Shown piece by piece: positions 1 through 8,838 of a stretch of DNA of 64,000 bases. How positions within the stretch are numbered: position 1 is the first letter of the stretch; each line of letters opens with the position of its first letter. The DNA comes from Thalassovita taeanensis (GTDB taxonomy: Bacteria > Pseudomonadota > Alphaproteobacteria > Rhodobacterales > Rhodobacteraceae). The notes below the pieces were generated by a model. It saw only the letters and a program-made list of their open reading frames with translations. It was not told the origin of the DNA and did no database searches. Where the stretch lies: positions 83,565 to 147,564 of the forward strand of contig NZ_FOEP01000008.1 in assembly GCF_900110775.1 (NCBI RefSeq). Direction: 5' to 3'. The translations under genes were made by a program, and so were the position numbers.

Positions 1-177
1 CAGCTGAAGCGTGATAGTGGCAAGGTAGGAGCGCGCCAAGGCGGTCGGTTGTATAGGCTCTTGCCATGTCAATTTGTTTGCGCGGACCTGCCCCACACCA
101 CTGATAGCCGGGCTTGCCTTCAGGAACAGCAGCTGCTGCGACAGGGTCAGGTCGTATTGCCCGCCTCGTCCTATCAT
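1..177 (-). CDS. Partial gene at window edge, probable E2-like CBASS accessory protein
   Basis: An open frame starts with ATG at 177, overlapping the CD-NTase stop in a TGATG junction, and runs 59 codons to the window edge without a stop. It begins MIGRGGQYDLTLSQQ and later shows WQEPIQPTALARSY followed by alternating hydrophobic residues. The start of short E2-like (Cap2-short) CBASS proteins has this general look: a Trp, a Pro-rich turn, then a beta strand after an S/A-x-Y. The position fits too: type II-short CBASS operons carry an E2-only protein next to the CD-NTase. The frame and coupling are seen; the E2 assignment is inference from about one third of a protein. Confidence 0.6.
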   Translation of the reverse strand, partial: MIGRGGQYDLTLSQQLLFLKASPAISGVGQVRANKLTWQEPIQPTALARSYLATITLQL

Positions 178-1376
178 CAATCACCGAAGAACGTATTTGT
201 GGGCACGGTCGTTGATGCTGCGACCTTCGATGTCGTCAGCCCGACCACAGGTGCGACAGAAAGCAGACCCGATTTGCGACCATCCGACACCGCATTGACG
301 CGGTTGCCGAGAACCCGTCCGGTGACACCGGAACCGAACGAACGCTCCATGTTCAATGACACACGGTCCTGACCAACAGCATCGCGAAGGACTTCAAAGT
401 CGGACAGAGCTTGTGCGTGCCACGCATAGAATGCTGGTGCCCGGCGTTCATCCTTGTTCCAATTGTCGGCGAAGTTTTCCCCGTTGGTTGTCTCGTTCAG
501 GATGGCATAGCCCCGCCGTCCGTCCAGAATGGGGCGGTCGATGAAGTGCGGCATCATCCGGATCGTTTCGACCAACAGATCCATTTCGTCATGGAAGACG
601 TGGTTGCGCACGCAATAGGCATAGGACTGCATCGCAAGGGTGGTAATGATAACGGAAATCGGGGCCACGTCTTGCGTGTTGTTCTGATAAAAAACGTCGC
701 GGTGCCGTTTGAGCAATTGCACGATGCGGCGCAGGATGCCTTTCACTGCTTCTCGGACGGGGAACGGCTCCACCGTCGCCTCGTCCCGCTGCATGGCGAT
801 AAACTTGCCCACAAAGGTAGGCCGGAGTGCGGCGCGCTCATCGAACAGGGTCTTGTAGGCCCGCGGGTTTGTCGGATGCCATTCCTTCAGAGCCCGGTCG
901 GGCACCAATTCGCCCCGGTTGCCGCAGACCGGGTTTGCTATCGTCGGGGATAGGTCGAGGTGGAAGTCCCCCGCATAGTTGAGACGCCAACAACGCTTTT
1001 TTTCTTCGAGAAGGCGCACATAGGTGGCGTGTTCCTTGAGCCGGTTTCCAACCGCCGCCTTCAGGGTCGCTGGTGAGATGCCGGACGCGATACCTGCACA
1101 AAAGCAGATCAGATCGACATCGAATTCCCGCCGCCCGATTGGCTTCACGGCCGTTCCAAGCGCACTGGACCCTTGGAGATAGACCAGAACACTGACGAGT
1201 AGGGGATCAGTTGAACCGGACAGCCAGTCTCCGACGGCACCATAGCTCTGGCGCGCACGATCAAACTGGGTTTCGGTGAGGTCCAGATCCTCGCCTATCT
1301 CGTCCAGGATGGTGAATATCTGCGTGCGCCGCCGAATATCACTGTCGGTCAGCGGCTGTCGCAACATCTGATTCAT
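177..1376 (-). CDS. CBASS CD-NTase (cyclic oligonucleotide synthase)
   Basis: Nucleotidyltransferase of the cGAS/DncV-like family (399 aa), which on phage infection makes a cyclic di- or trinucleotide that activates the effector. Visible catalytic parts are the G69-S70 turn, the D86-x-D88 metal pair in a FDVDLI strand, and a third acidic residue D141 in HLDLSP. A helical C-terminal half follows, and the protein ends in a Ser/Thr/Val-rich tail terminating FFGD. Such flexible tails are the site of conjugation in type II CBASS. The start overlaps the capV stop by 4 bp and the stop overlaps the next gene, so the genes are translationally coupled. The nucleotide product cannot be told from sequence; clade not assigned. 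Confidence 0.9.
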   Translation of the reverse strand: MNQMLRQPLTDSDIRRRTQIFTILDEIGEDLDLTETQFDRARQSYGAVGDWLSGSTDPLLVSVLVYLQGSSALGTAVKPIGRREFDVDLICFCAGIASGISPATLKAAVGNRLKEHATYVRLLEEKKRCWRLNYAGDFHLDLSPTIANPVCGNRGELVPDRALKEWHPTNPRAYKTLFDERAALRPTFVGKFIAMQRDEATVEPFPVREAVKGILRRIVQLLKRHRDVFYQNNTQDVAPISVIITTLAMQSYAYCVRNHVFHDEMDLLVETIRMMPHFIDRPILDGRRGYAILNETTNGENFADNWNKDERRAPAFYAWHAQALSDFEVLRDAVGQDRVSLNMERSFGSGVTGRVLGNRVNAVSDGRKSGLLSVAPVVGLTTSKVAASTTVPTNTFFGD

Positions 1377-2410
1377 GCCGCTTTCTCCTTGAGTTGATAG
1401 ACCGGCACGAAGGTATCGGCAGGCTGGGTGAAAAAGATCGGGGTCAGGTGGGGCTTTGCTTTTCGGGCTTCTGACATACCGAGGCCCTTGAGGCGGCCGA
1501 TCTTCGTGGTGTCATCCAAGGTAAAAAACCCGCTCGGGACAGACGGCGAAATGCGGTAGATGCGATCCCCATCGTAAGGGTGTCCCGTCAGAAGTTTTGC
1601 CATGCCGAGGGCGCCATGTGATTGCCCATCCGCGTAAAGGTTGAGGACTTTGAGGCCGAGTCCGGCAAACCCTGGACTTTCGGGCAGCATGTAGACTTCG
1701 TCCAGACACCCCAGGCTCAGAATGCGCAGGTCTGACGGATGCCACCCCAGAAGAGTGATGGCTTCGACGACAGCAATGGCTGTGGGATTGTTGGCCCATG
1801 TCCCGCCATCGGTCAGGCCAATATCATCAGCAGTGCGATGTCGCTTGAAATACGTAGGTGCCGCTGCCGTAGCCAGGGCGGCATCAAGCGCAGTCTTGCG
1901 ATAATCGGTTTGCAGGCGTGTGTGATGCGCGGTCTTGTAGATATAAGGGCTGCGGAGATCGGCATCCCACGCCGGGATCACCAACCGGGTCTGTGATTGC
2001 CCGATCAGATCGTTGTTGAGAACGGCCTTGAGTTCACGGGCAAGAATTGCCGCATCGTGCTTTGGACCGACTACGTGCCGACCTGTGGCGGTGAGGGTGC
2101 GCCATGCCTGCCGTATCCTCCCCAGCGGTTCATCATCCGCATTGTCCTGACCGAAGATGACAGGCCCGCGACGCTCGTAAAGCTCGAGCAGTTCCTTTGC
2201 CGTGCGGCCGAGGCCAAGGCCGAGTGCGATGATGCCACCCGTCGATGTGCCCGCGATGAGATCGAAATAGCGCCCAATGGGCTGGCCCAGATCTTCCTCG
2301 AGCCCCGCGAGGAATGCAGCGGGCATCGTGCCCTTAATCCCGCCCCCGTCGATGGAGAGGATGCGACGTATCTGCCTGTTGTTCCCACCGTTGCTCATCC
2401 TGACATCCAT
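1373..2410 (-). CDS. capV: CBASS effector, patatin-like phospholipase CapV
   Basis: Patatin-family phospholipase (345 aa). It has the oxyanion loop DGGGIKG at residues 21-27, the nucleophile elbow GTSTG with Ser56 as probable catalytic serine, and a DGG motif near residue 200 supplying the Asp of the dyad. In CBASS, CapV is switched on by the cyclic nucleotide made by the adjacent CD-NTase and degrades the inner membrane, killing the infected cell. The gene overlaps the CD-NTase by 4 bp and lies 14 bp after the DUF2188 gene. The start could also be the Met at codon 5. Family and role are well supported by motif plus neighbour. Confidence 0.93.
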   Translation of the reverse strand: MDVRMSNGGNNRQIRRILSIDGGGIKGTMPAAFLAGLEEDLGQPIGRYFDLIAGTSTGGIIALGLGLGRTAKELLELYERRGPVIFGQDNADDEPLGRIRQAWRTLTATGRHVVGPKHDAAILARELKAVLNNDLIGQSQTRLVIPAWDADLRSPYIYKTAHHTRLQTDYRKTALDAALATAAAPTYFKRHRTADDIGLTDGGTWANNPTAIAVVEAITLLGWHPSDLRILSLGCLDEVYMLPESPGFAGLGLKVLNLYADGQSHGALGMAKLLTGHPYDGDRIYRISPSVPSGFFTLDDTTKIGRLKGLGMSEARKAKPHLTPIFFTQPADTFVPVYQLKEKAA

Positions 2411-2424
2411 TCCGCTTATGCTCT

Positions 2425-2649
2425 TCAGCCTTTCGGCGGATACGGGTCCTTGCCATAGGTGTTGCGCTCGCGGATGCGACCGTTCTCGCCGTGGATCAGC
2501 ATCTCGCTGCCCTGACGAATGGCGGATTCCCGCGCGGCCGTGATGGCCTCGCGCTGCGTGCCGTGGACGGAAGACGCGCGGGAGTTACCCGCCCCCTTCA
2601 CTGCCCAACCGCTTTCATGCGGCACAACATGCTGATTTTTCTTAGACAT
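2425..2649 (-). CDS. DUF2188-like small protein heading the CBASS operon
   Basis: A 74-aa protein with the DUF2188 pattern: an N-terminal HVVPHESGWAVK strand pair, then an AITAARESAIRQGSE helix, then HGENGRIRERNTY. DUF2188 proteins are small and their function is unknown. It is the first gene of the leftward operon, 14 bp before capV, and shares the intergenic region with the divergent XRE regulator. The ATG at 2649 is chosen over an upstream GTG because the family begins right at this point. It is not a standard CBASS gene, so it could be a regulator, an extra accessory factor or a passenger. Confidence 0.75.
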   Translation of the reverse strand: MSKKNQHVVPHESGWAVKGAGNSRASSVHGTQREAITAARESAIRQGSEMLIHGENGRIRERNTYGKDPYPPKG

Positions 2650-2674
2650 TTCAAGCCTCACGTGTCGATTTCGG

Positions 2675-2708
2675 TTGACGATGCGACAACCTTGTATTTA
2701 AATATACA
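2675..2708 (+). promoter_or_regulatory. Promoter with overlapping operator for the XRE-PIN operon
   Basis: A TTGACG -35-like hexamer at 2675-2680 is followed about 18 bp later by the AT-rich -10-like TAAATA. An inverted repeat TGTAT-N6-ATACA at 2693-2708 covers the -10. This fits autoregulation by the XRE protein encoded downstream, and the site lies between it and the divergent CBASS operon, so it could control both. Pattern seen; function inferred. Confidence 0.5.
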
Positions 2709-2757
2709 GGAAGAAATGGCGTTTATCAACCACAACAATAACCGCCGGGAGAGGATC

Positions 2758-3837
2758 ATGTTCGGACAAAGACTCAGGCTTGCCCGCAAGCGGGCGGGTC
2801 TATCCATGCAAGCGCTCGCGGAGCGCGTAACCCCAAGCGTGTCAGCGCAGGCCATCAGCAAATACGAGGCGGACAAGATGATGCCGTCCTCGTCGGTGCT
2901 GGTCGGCCTCGGCAAGGCGCTCGGCGTGTCACTGGACTTCCTGCTCGGCGGTCAGGTCGAAGCTCTGGAAAGCGTCGAGTGGCGAAAGAACTCGACCGCC
3001 TCGGCGCAGGATCGCGCGATGGCGGAATCCATCGTCATCGAGAAGCTCGAAGACTATCTCGCCATCGAGGACATCCTCGATATGCACCCCGCTGAAGACC
3101 CCTTCGCCGCGCTGCGCGTGGACATGGTGGCCGATGAAGAGGCCATCGACTCCAAGGCGCGGGACGTGCGGCGCGAGTGGCAGCTTGGGATCGACCCGAT
3201 CCCGAGTATGACCGCCCTGCTCGAAGACAAGGGACTCAAGGTCATCGAGGCCGATCTCCCGGAACGCATCAACGGGCTGGCCTGTCATGTCGAACGGGCG
3301 GAGGGCGCACCGACTGAGGTGATCGTCGTCTCGCGGCACACCAATGTCGAACGCACGCGCTTCAACCTCGCCCACGAACTCGCGCACCGGATCATCACCG
3401 AAACCGGCAATGCCGCACTGAAAAAGGAGCCCTCGATGCACCGCTTCGCGGGGGCGTTCCTCATTCCGCGTGAGCATCTGGAAGAGGAAGCTGGCCGAAA
3501 CCGTCACGGCATGACCTGGATAGAGATCATGCGGCTCAAGCGCACCTATGGCGTCTCCGCCGCCGCGATGCTCGTGCGGCTCGGCCAGGTGGGCATCCTG
3601 TCGAAGAGCGCTGTGGAATATGCGTTCAAGACCTATGCGCGAAGCTGGCGGCGCGAGGAGCCGGAGCCTATCGGTCCAGGCGAGGGCTTTGCGGCCTTCG
3701 AGAAGCCGCAGCGCTTCGAGCGCCTCGTCTGGCGCGCGCTCGGCGAGGAGATGATTTCCCCCGTGCGGGCGGCGCAGATGCTCGGGCTCCCCTTGAGCGT
3801 TGTCGAACGCGACATCAGGGGGCCTCGTGACCAGTGA
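2758..3837 (+). CDS. XRE-family regulator fused to ImmA/IrrE metallopeptidase
   Basis: A 359-aa protein with an N-terminal HTH_XRE domain (about residues 1-60, AISKYEADKMMPSS recognition region) and a C-terminal COG2856 ImmA/IrrE zinc peptidase domain carrying the HELAH motif at residues 206-210. Such proteins repress promoters through the HTH and use the peptidase domain for signal-dependent derepression or cleavage of a partner. ATG 2758 is chosen because a good Shine-Dalgarno (GGGAGAGG) precedes it; an in-frame ATG at 2716 lies almost on the predicted transcription start. The stop overlaps the PIN gene by 4 bp. It resembles XRE-peptidase units of toxin-antitoxin or phage-like switches. Confidence 0.9.
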   Translation: MFGQRLRLARKRAGLSMQALAERVTPSVSAQAISKYEADKMMPSSSVLVGLGKALGVSLDFLLGGQVEALESVEWRKNSTASAQDRAMAESIVIEKLEDYLAIEDILDMHPAEDPFAALRVDMVADEEAIDSKARDVRREWQLGIDPIPSMTALLEDKGLKVIEADLPERINGLACHVERAEGAPTEVIVVSRHTNVERTRFNLAHELAHRIITETGNAALKKEPSMHRFAGAFLIPREHLEEEAGRNRHGMTWIEIMRLKRTYGVSAAAMLVRLGQVGILSKSAVEYAFKTYARSWRREEPEPIGPGEGFAAFEKPQRFERLVWRALGEEMISPVRAAQMLGLPLSVVERDIRGPRDQ

Positions 3838-4340
3838 CCTGTGTTGTCGTCAATGATGCGTCCTGTCTGATCGACTTGAAGAAGGGAGAGTTGCTGCACG
3901 TCCTGCTGCGGCTGCCCTATCGCTTCATCGTGCCCCTGCCCATCCGTGAGGAGGAGCTGCTCGATTTCACGGCGCAGGAATGGCGGATGCTCGAAGACGG
4001 TGGCCTCGCCACCTACGATCTGCCGGGGGAAGAAGTCGCGCGGGTTTTCGCTCTAAAGCGGGAACATAGCCGCCTGTCGGCCAATGATTGCTTCGCCCTC
4101 GTGACGACAACCTGCCAGGAAAACGGCATCCTCCTGACCGGCGACAACCTTCTACGCAAGGTCGCCACCGCTCGCGCGGTGCGCGTTCATGGCGTCCTCT
4201 GGATCATCGACGAGCTGCACGCCGCCGAAGCCTGCGATGTCGGGCTTCTTGTCTCCGCCCTGCAAATCTGGCGGGCGGATGAGGCGGTCTTCCTACCCCC
4301 CGCCGAGATCGACAAGCGGCTGCGCCGTCTCGGGGCATAA
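3834..4340 (+). CDS. PIN-domain protein (probable ribonuclease toxin)
   Basis: A 168-aa protein starting with GTG in a GTGA overlap with the XRE-peptidase stop, so translation is coupled. The N-terminus VVVNDASCLIDL contains the first PIN acidic residue (D8). An LSANDCFAL helix and a LLTGDNLLRK strand-turn supply the later acidic residues, the usual PIN layout for a metal-dependent RNase. With the XRE-ImmA/IrrE gene it forms a two-gene module like known COG2856-PIN pairs, in which the PIN protein would be the toxin. Cleavage target unknown. Confidence 0.8.
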   Translation: MTCVVVNDASCLIDLKKGELLHVLLRLPYRFIVPLPIREEELLDFTAQEWRMLEDGGLATYDLPGEEVARVFALKREHSRLSANDCFALVTTTCQENGILLTGDNLLRKVATARAVRVHGVLWIIDELHAAEACDVGLLVSALQIWRADEAVFLPPAEIDKRLRRLGA

Positions 4341-4495
4341 TCTGAACAAGGTGGAGATGGCTGGACCCTGCCCACGACGTTCCGAGCGAAAGATCGAACG
4401 GTCATGCAAACCAGCCCCTTTTTTCGGCGTCAAAAAGTATCGTTTGTGACATTCAGCGTTACGGAAGCTACGCGCAGGTCGCCATGCCCGCCACC

Positions 4496-6496
4496 CTATC
4501 GCGCAACCAGCCTTTCACCATCCTCCTCTCGCAGCATCGCTTCCATGTCCTCCAAGCCATCGACTGCAGAGCGCATCTGCGCCTCATCAGCTACGCTCGC
4601 TGCCTCTGCATCGGCGACCTGGCTTCCAAAATCCATCTCCATCTGGCGCTGTTCCTCGGCGATAACGGTTTGAACGACAGGCGCGGTCTTTTTTGGAGCG
4701 ACGTCGGTTTGCTTTGACGTTTGGCTGCCAGCATCTTGGTGTGCGGTCTCCACAACGGCGTCAGACCCACCTGGTCCGTTCGAAGGCGGAGTCATCGGCA
4801 TGGCGCGCACACTCAGCGGCAGCGTGCCCTGCGATCCCCCTCCCCCCGGCTTCGGAAACGGCAACTCGCCTGATTGCGCCGCGTGGATCGCCTTGAAGAG
4901 CCGGTCGTCAAAATACTGGATCCGTTTGGCTCGGACCGGCATTTGCGCGTCGATCACCATGACGATCTCATCGAGCGGTAGGCGGCGCGCTTCATCTTCA
5001 GGCAACAACGAGCTCTCTTCAGTCCGAGTGGACTGGCTACGGCCCTCGAAGGGGTTCTTGCCGATGGACTGGGATCGCGTGATGACGGTCTTCGTGGTCT
5101 TGCCAACCGCCTTGCTCAGCTCTTCGACGGTTTTTTCATCCGAGGGCGTGAGGTATAGCTTCACGCCCGCGTTGCCCTGAAGGGCGCGGCGGGTGTTCTC
5201 GCCGTAGATTTCATCGAGGGCGGGGATCGTTTGCGTGACAACGGCCAGGTGACCACGATAGGTCCGCAGGGTCTCGATACTCTCGACCACGATGGGCATT
5301 TTTCCTAGGCGATTGAACTCGTCGAGCATGATCATCACTGGCCAGGGCTCGTCTGGCCCGGGATCCTTTTCCTGCATGGCCGAGAGCAGGTCGGAGAAAA
5401 ACAGCCGGATCAGCGGCGCGAGCGGCTTCACCATCAGCGGCTGGACGACGAGATAGACCGAAAAGGGCTTCTTGCGGATCGTCCGGAAGTCAAAGTCCGA
5501 CACCGCCGTCGCCTCATCGATGGCAGGGTTCTGCCATTGGTCGAGCCCCGATGTCATCAGGAGCGAGACATAGGAGGTCAGCGTATCGTTGTTGGTCGAA
5601 GCGAGCCGCGTGAAGATCAGTTTGGCGGCCCTGTTGTCGACCTCGTGCCCCCGCGCGAAGTATTCCTTCTGCTTGTTCCCACCCGAGGCCGCGATGCGGT
5701 AGATCTCGCCCAAGGTGGGGCGCTTGCGCTGGAACGCCAGCAGGCCTGCCGCCACGAAGAGATCAATCCCGCCTTTGAGGAGACCCTGCACCCGGTCATT
5801 GTCGCTTTGCAGGAAGAGCGTCGCCAGCAGCTGCAATTCCATCTGCTGGCGCGCGGGATCTTTCAGTTGATAGATGCGCAGGAGCGGGTTGTAACGATGC
5901 GTGCGCTTGCCCTCCCAATCGGTGGGGGCAAAGCGATAGACCTTGTCGCCTTGGGTTGCACGATGCCGGGCCGTGGCCTCGAAACACTCGCCCTTCACAT
6001 CGAGCGTCACGGCGGAGCCTTGCCAGGTCAGCAGGTTCGGAATGACAAAGCCCGTGGTCTTGCCGCGGCCCGTGGGCGCCACGATCAGCGCATGCGGGAA
6101 AACCTTCGAGCAAATGTAATTGGCGCGGGAGCCAGGCGTCCCCAGCTTGCCGAGGATGAACCCCGTACCGGGTGCGCCGAAGAATCCATTGGCCTTCATC
6201 TCGCGCGCGGTCTGCCAATGGGTCTGGCCAAAGCGTGTCAGAGCGGACCCTGAGAGGGCGAGGCTCAGCATCAGGCCGGCGGCGGCGAAGCTACCGATGA
6301 TCAGGTGAATAAGTTGCGCGTCCTCCGGACGGCGGTCCAGGATCGCCATGTAGTTCTGCGCGATGTAGGCGAAGTCGATCTCGGCCCCGAAGCCGAGATC
6401 CTGGTAGGTGAGCACCGCCGAGGCGATCGTATAGCCCATGGCCCCGGTCACCAAAGTCACCAGCAGGACCCCGGTGGCGATCCGCGCTTTTCCCAT
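4496..6496 (-). CDS. Type IV coupling protein (VirD4/TraG family)
   Basis: Inner-membrane ATPase that brings the relaxase-DNA complex to a conjugation channel. From ATG 6496 it is 666 aa: two N-terminal membrane segments (about 6-30 and 62-85), Walker A APTGRGKTTG at about 141-150, Walker B as VMIMLDEFNRLG, then VTQTIPALDEIYGEN and a Pro/Gly-rich acidic tail. Length matches the family. The start ATG lies 8 bp after the relaxase stop; a TTG at 6508 would overlap the stop. No virB-type mating-pair genes are in this window. Confidence 0.93.
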   Translation of the reverse strand: MGKARIATGVLLVTLVTGAMGYTIASAVLTYQDLGFGAEIDFAYIAQNYMAILDRRPEDAQLIHLIIGSFAAAGLMLSLALSGSALTRFGQTHWQTAREMKANGFFGAPGTGFILGKLGTPGSRANYICSKVFPHALIVAPTGRGKTTGFVIPNLLTWQGSAVTLDVKGECFEATARHRATQGDKVYRFAPTDWEGKRTHRYNPLLRIYQLKDPARQQMELQLLATLFLQSDNDRVQGLLKGGIDLFVAAGLLAFQRKRPTLGEIYRIAASGGNKQKEYFARGHEVDNRAAKLIFTRLASTNNDTLTSYVSLLMTSGLDQWQNPAIDEATAVSDFDFRTIRKKPFSVYLVVQPLMVKPLAPLIRLFFSDLLSAMQEKDPGPDEPWPVMIMLDEFNRLGKMPIVVESIETLRTYRGHLAVVTQTIPALDEIYGENTRRALQGNAGVKLYLTPSDEKTVEELSKAVGKTTKTVITRSQSIGKNPFEGRSQSTRTEESSLLPEDEARRLPLDEIVMVIDAQMPVRAKRIQYFDDRLFKAIHAAQSGELPFPKPGGGGSQGTLPLSVRAMPMTPPSNGPGGSDAVVETAHQDAGSQTSKQTDVAPKKTAPVVQTVIAEEQRQMEMDFGSQVADAEAASVADEAQMRSAVDGLEDMEAMLREEDGERLVAR

Positions 6497-6504
6497 GGAG
6501 GCGC

Positions 6505-8838
6505 TCAATGGACCTGACCCCGCTCGGTCTCGCCATCCACGTCTGTGGTGCGGTGTTTTTCATATTCGGTGTCGGCAAGATCATCGACCACCTGGCGCAA
6601 GGCCTCCGTGTTGGCCGTTGCTGCATCCGATTGCAGATAGACCTTGGCGACATAGAGCCGGTCGAGGCGGTCCTCGAGAACCTTGTCCAGCGCATTGGCA
6701 TCGCCGGATGTGAGCCGATCGAGTTGGCGAACGTCCAGCACCCGCGCGATCTCGTCGCGAAAGGCGTCCCGCTCCGCCTCGGTCTCGAAGGGCGCGGACA
6801 ATTCCCCGGCCCGCTCATGGTCCAGGACACGCGCAATCTCGTCTGCAAGGCGGTCGATACGTTCGAACTGCGCTGAACTTTCACCGCGGGCAGCGAGGAC
6901 ATCGTCGCGCGTGCCAACCCCCAGCCCCTCGCGCAACTCGTTTTCGCGGCGGACCTGATTGATGACCTCCGTGTCGCGTATCTCGACGACAGCCGCATAG
7001 GTCGCGCCGAGCCCGCGGGCGAGGTGGGACGGCATGTCCGGGTAGCGCGCTCGCAAGTCATCCGTGACAGCATCTGCAACGGGCGTGCGGAGGTCGCGTC
7101 CCTCCATGATCCGGTCGACCTCGCGGGTGATCTCGCTGGCGCGGGCCGCATCGGTGATGGTCTCCCTATAGGGCTCAGACCGGTCGATCACATCGCCGGG
7201 GCGTGCGAGCAGGTCCGGGTGTGCTTCGAGATACGTGCGCTGCTCCGTCTCGATCCGGCGCTCCGCCCGTGAGACAACCTCCCAGTCCCGGTCCTGGATC
7301 TGCTGCGCAGTCAGGCCGTCTGCGCGCATCTCCTGACGGATTGTCCCTTCCATCGCCCGGACCGCGTCCCGGTGATAATGGAACCGCTCACTGATCGGTT
7401 CCGCTTCCATGACGCCATCCCGGCGCAGCACGTTCTCGCGCTCCAACAGCGTGCCAAGTTCCACATGCACGTCATTGAGAATGTCGCGCGCCTGTTCCAG
7501 ATCGGCGCGGCGCTCGAGGTTCAGATCCCGCGCCTCAGCCACGCGTGTTAGATCATTGGCGATCCATTGATGCTCGAGCGCTGCATTTGAGGCGCCCGTC
7601 TCGATCCGGGCCACCACTTCCGATGTGCTGATCCCAGTGCCGTGTAGTGCCGCGTCAATGCGCGATCTCAGATCGGGCTCTGCCAGACGCTCGCGCTGGC
7701 TGGCGTCGATATTGGCTTCGGAATAGATCCCGCCCTCCGAGGGGGTCTCTGACAGCGAGCCCGAGCGCAGCCCCAAGGGCTGCATGTGCTGGACCTGCGT
7801 CTGGATCTCGATGAGACGTTTTTCCAGCACGGGACGTTCCGCGTCAGACTTCTCGGCGATCATGCCCTGCACTCGCGCGAGCTTTTCCGCATAGAGGCTT
7901 CTCAGATCCTCGAAGCTTTGATCCTCGGCCATATACACATCTCCTGTTCGGTCCATCTGTCCGCCATGCGCCAGCACCTCGCCCGCGCGGAAGAGTGCCG
8001 CGGCGATGTCTTCCCGGGCCTCCCGGGAGGCCTCTGCGGCAAGCGAATGGTAGACGGTTCTGGTGTTGGCGATCTCCGCCAGCGTCCGGGTCAGGTCGGC
8101 CCCCACGCGTTCGCGCTCGTGGGGTGCGCGTCCCTCTTCTTTCGCCGTATAAACCTCGCTTGTGCGGGCCGGGTAATGCACAACCCCGCGATCCACCCGG
8201 CGCGTGGCCTCCAGCCGAACGCCATACTTCTCGGCCTCCTCGACCATGGCGAGGCGGAAATCGTCGTAGTTGAAGCGGTGGTTGCGCCCCAGAAAGAAGA
8301 ACTCGCCTTCCTGCGAGCGGCGGTTCAGCACCAGATGCGCATGCGGGTGATCGCGGTCCTCATGCACCGCGATGATGTAGTCGAAATGCCCCGCGTCAGT
8401 CTGGAAGAACCGCTCGGCCACATCGGTTGCGATGTCGCGCACATCCTCCCCGCGCGTGCCGATGGGGAAGGACATGAGCATGTGGGTGGTCTGTCCGAGC
8501 TTGGGCTTGAAGCCCGCATCCCACCGTTTGGCAAAGCGCTCGGTCAGGTCCTTGATGTCACCCGCCTCGAGCTTGGACTTGCCATCCAAGAACCCGCTCG
8601 AGTCCACGATATGGGTGGACTTGGTTGTAAGGTAATCGAGCTGGTTCATCAGCTGCGATTTGTTGTGAGTGCCCCCGCCCCGGATCGCCTTGAAGACCGC
8701 TGGCCGGTGCCCTGCTGCCGCGCGCACAAGCTGGGTCTGCTTGGCCACGTGTAGCCCCTGCATCGAGCCCCGGATGCGGCTCCAGCCGTCCCGGAAGACC
8801 TCGCCCGTAACGGTATGGACGGCATCATTCAGCCGCAT
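6505..8838 (-). CDS. VirD2-like conjugative relaxase
   Basis: Site-specific DNA-nicking protein (777 aa) that starts plasmid transfer at oriT. The N-terminal catalytic third has a QLDYLTTKS motif near residue 70, whose Tyr is the likely DNA-linking residue, and a histidine cluster HEDRDHPHAHLVLNR (H159, H164, H166, H168) typical of metal-binding relaxase motif III. The remaining two thirds are Glu/Arg-rich and predicted helical, with no recognised helicase motif. ATG 8838 is chosen over an upstream TTG. The start overlaps the end of the accessory gene by 14 bp and the stop sits against the coupling-protein start: one transfer operon. Confidence 0.93.
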   Translation of the reverse strand: MRLNDAVHTVTGEVFRDGWSRIRGSMQGLHVAKQTQLVRAAAGHRPAVFKAIRGGGTHNKSQLMNQLDYLTTKSTHIVDSSGFLDGKSKLEAGDIKDLTERFAKRWDAGFKPKLGQTTHMLMSFPIGTRGEDVRDIATDVAERFFQTDAGHFDYIIAVHEDRDHPHAHLVLNRRSQEGEFFFLGRNHRFNYDDFRLAMVEEAEKYGVRLEATRRVDRGVVHYPARTSEVYTAKEEGRAPHERERVGADLTRTLAEIANTRTVYHSLAAEASREAREDIAAALFRAGEVLAHGGQMDRTGDVYMAEDQSFEDLRSLYAEKLARVQGMIAEKSDAERPVLEKRLIEIQTQVQHMQPLGLRSGSLSETPSEGGIYSEANIDASQRERLAEPDLRSRIDAALHGTGISTSEVVARIETGASNAALEHQWIANDLTRVAEARDLNLERRADLEQARDILNDVHVELGTLLERENVLRRDGVMEAEPISERFHYHRDAVRAMEGTIRQEMRADGLTAQQIQDRDWEVVSRAERRIETEQRTYLEAHPDLLARPGDVIDRSEPYRETITDAARASEITREVDRIMEGRDLRTPVADAVTDDLRARYPDMPSHLARGLGATYAAVVEIRDTEVINQVRRENELREGLGVGTRDDVLAARGESSAQFERIDRLADEIARVLDHERAGELSAPFETEAERDAFRDEIARVLDVRQLDRLTSGDANALDKVLEDRLDRLYVAKVYLQSDAATANTEALRQVVDDLADTEYEKHRTTDVDGETERGQVH

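Noticed and set aside
2491..2757. N-terminal extension of the XRE-peptidase protein
   Set aside because: It runs across the promoter and opposite the DUF2188 gene; the HTH starts at 2758 with a ribosome site.
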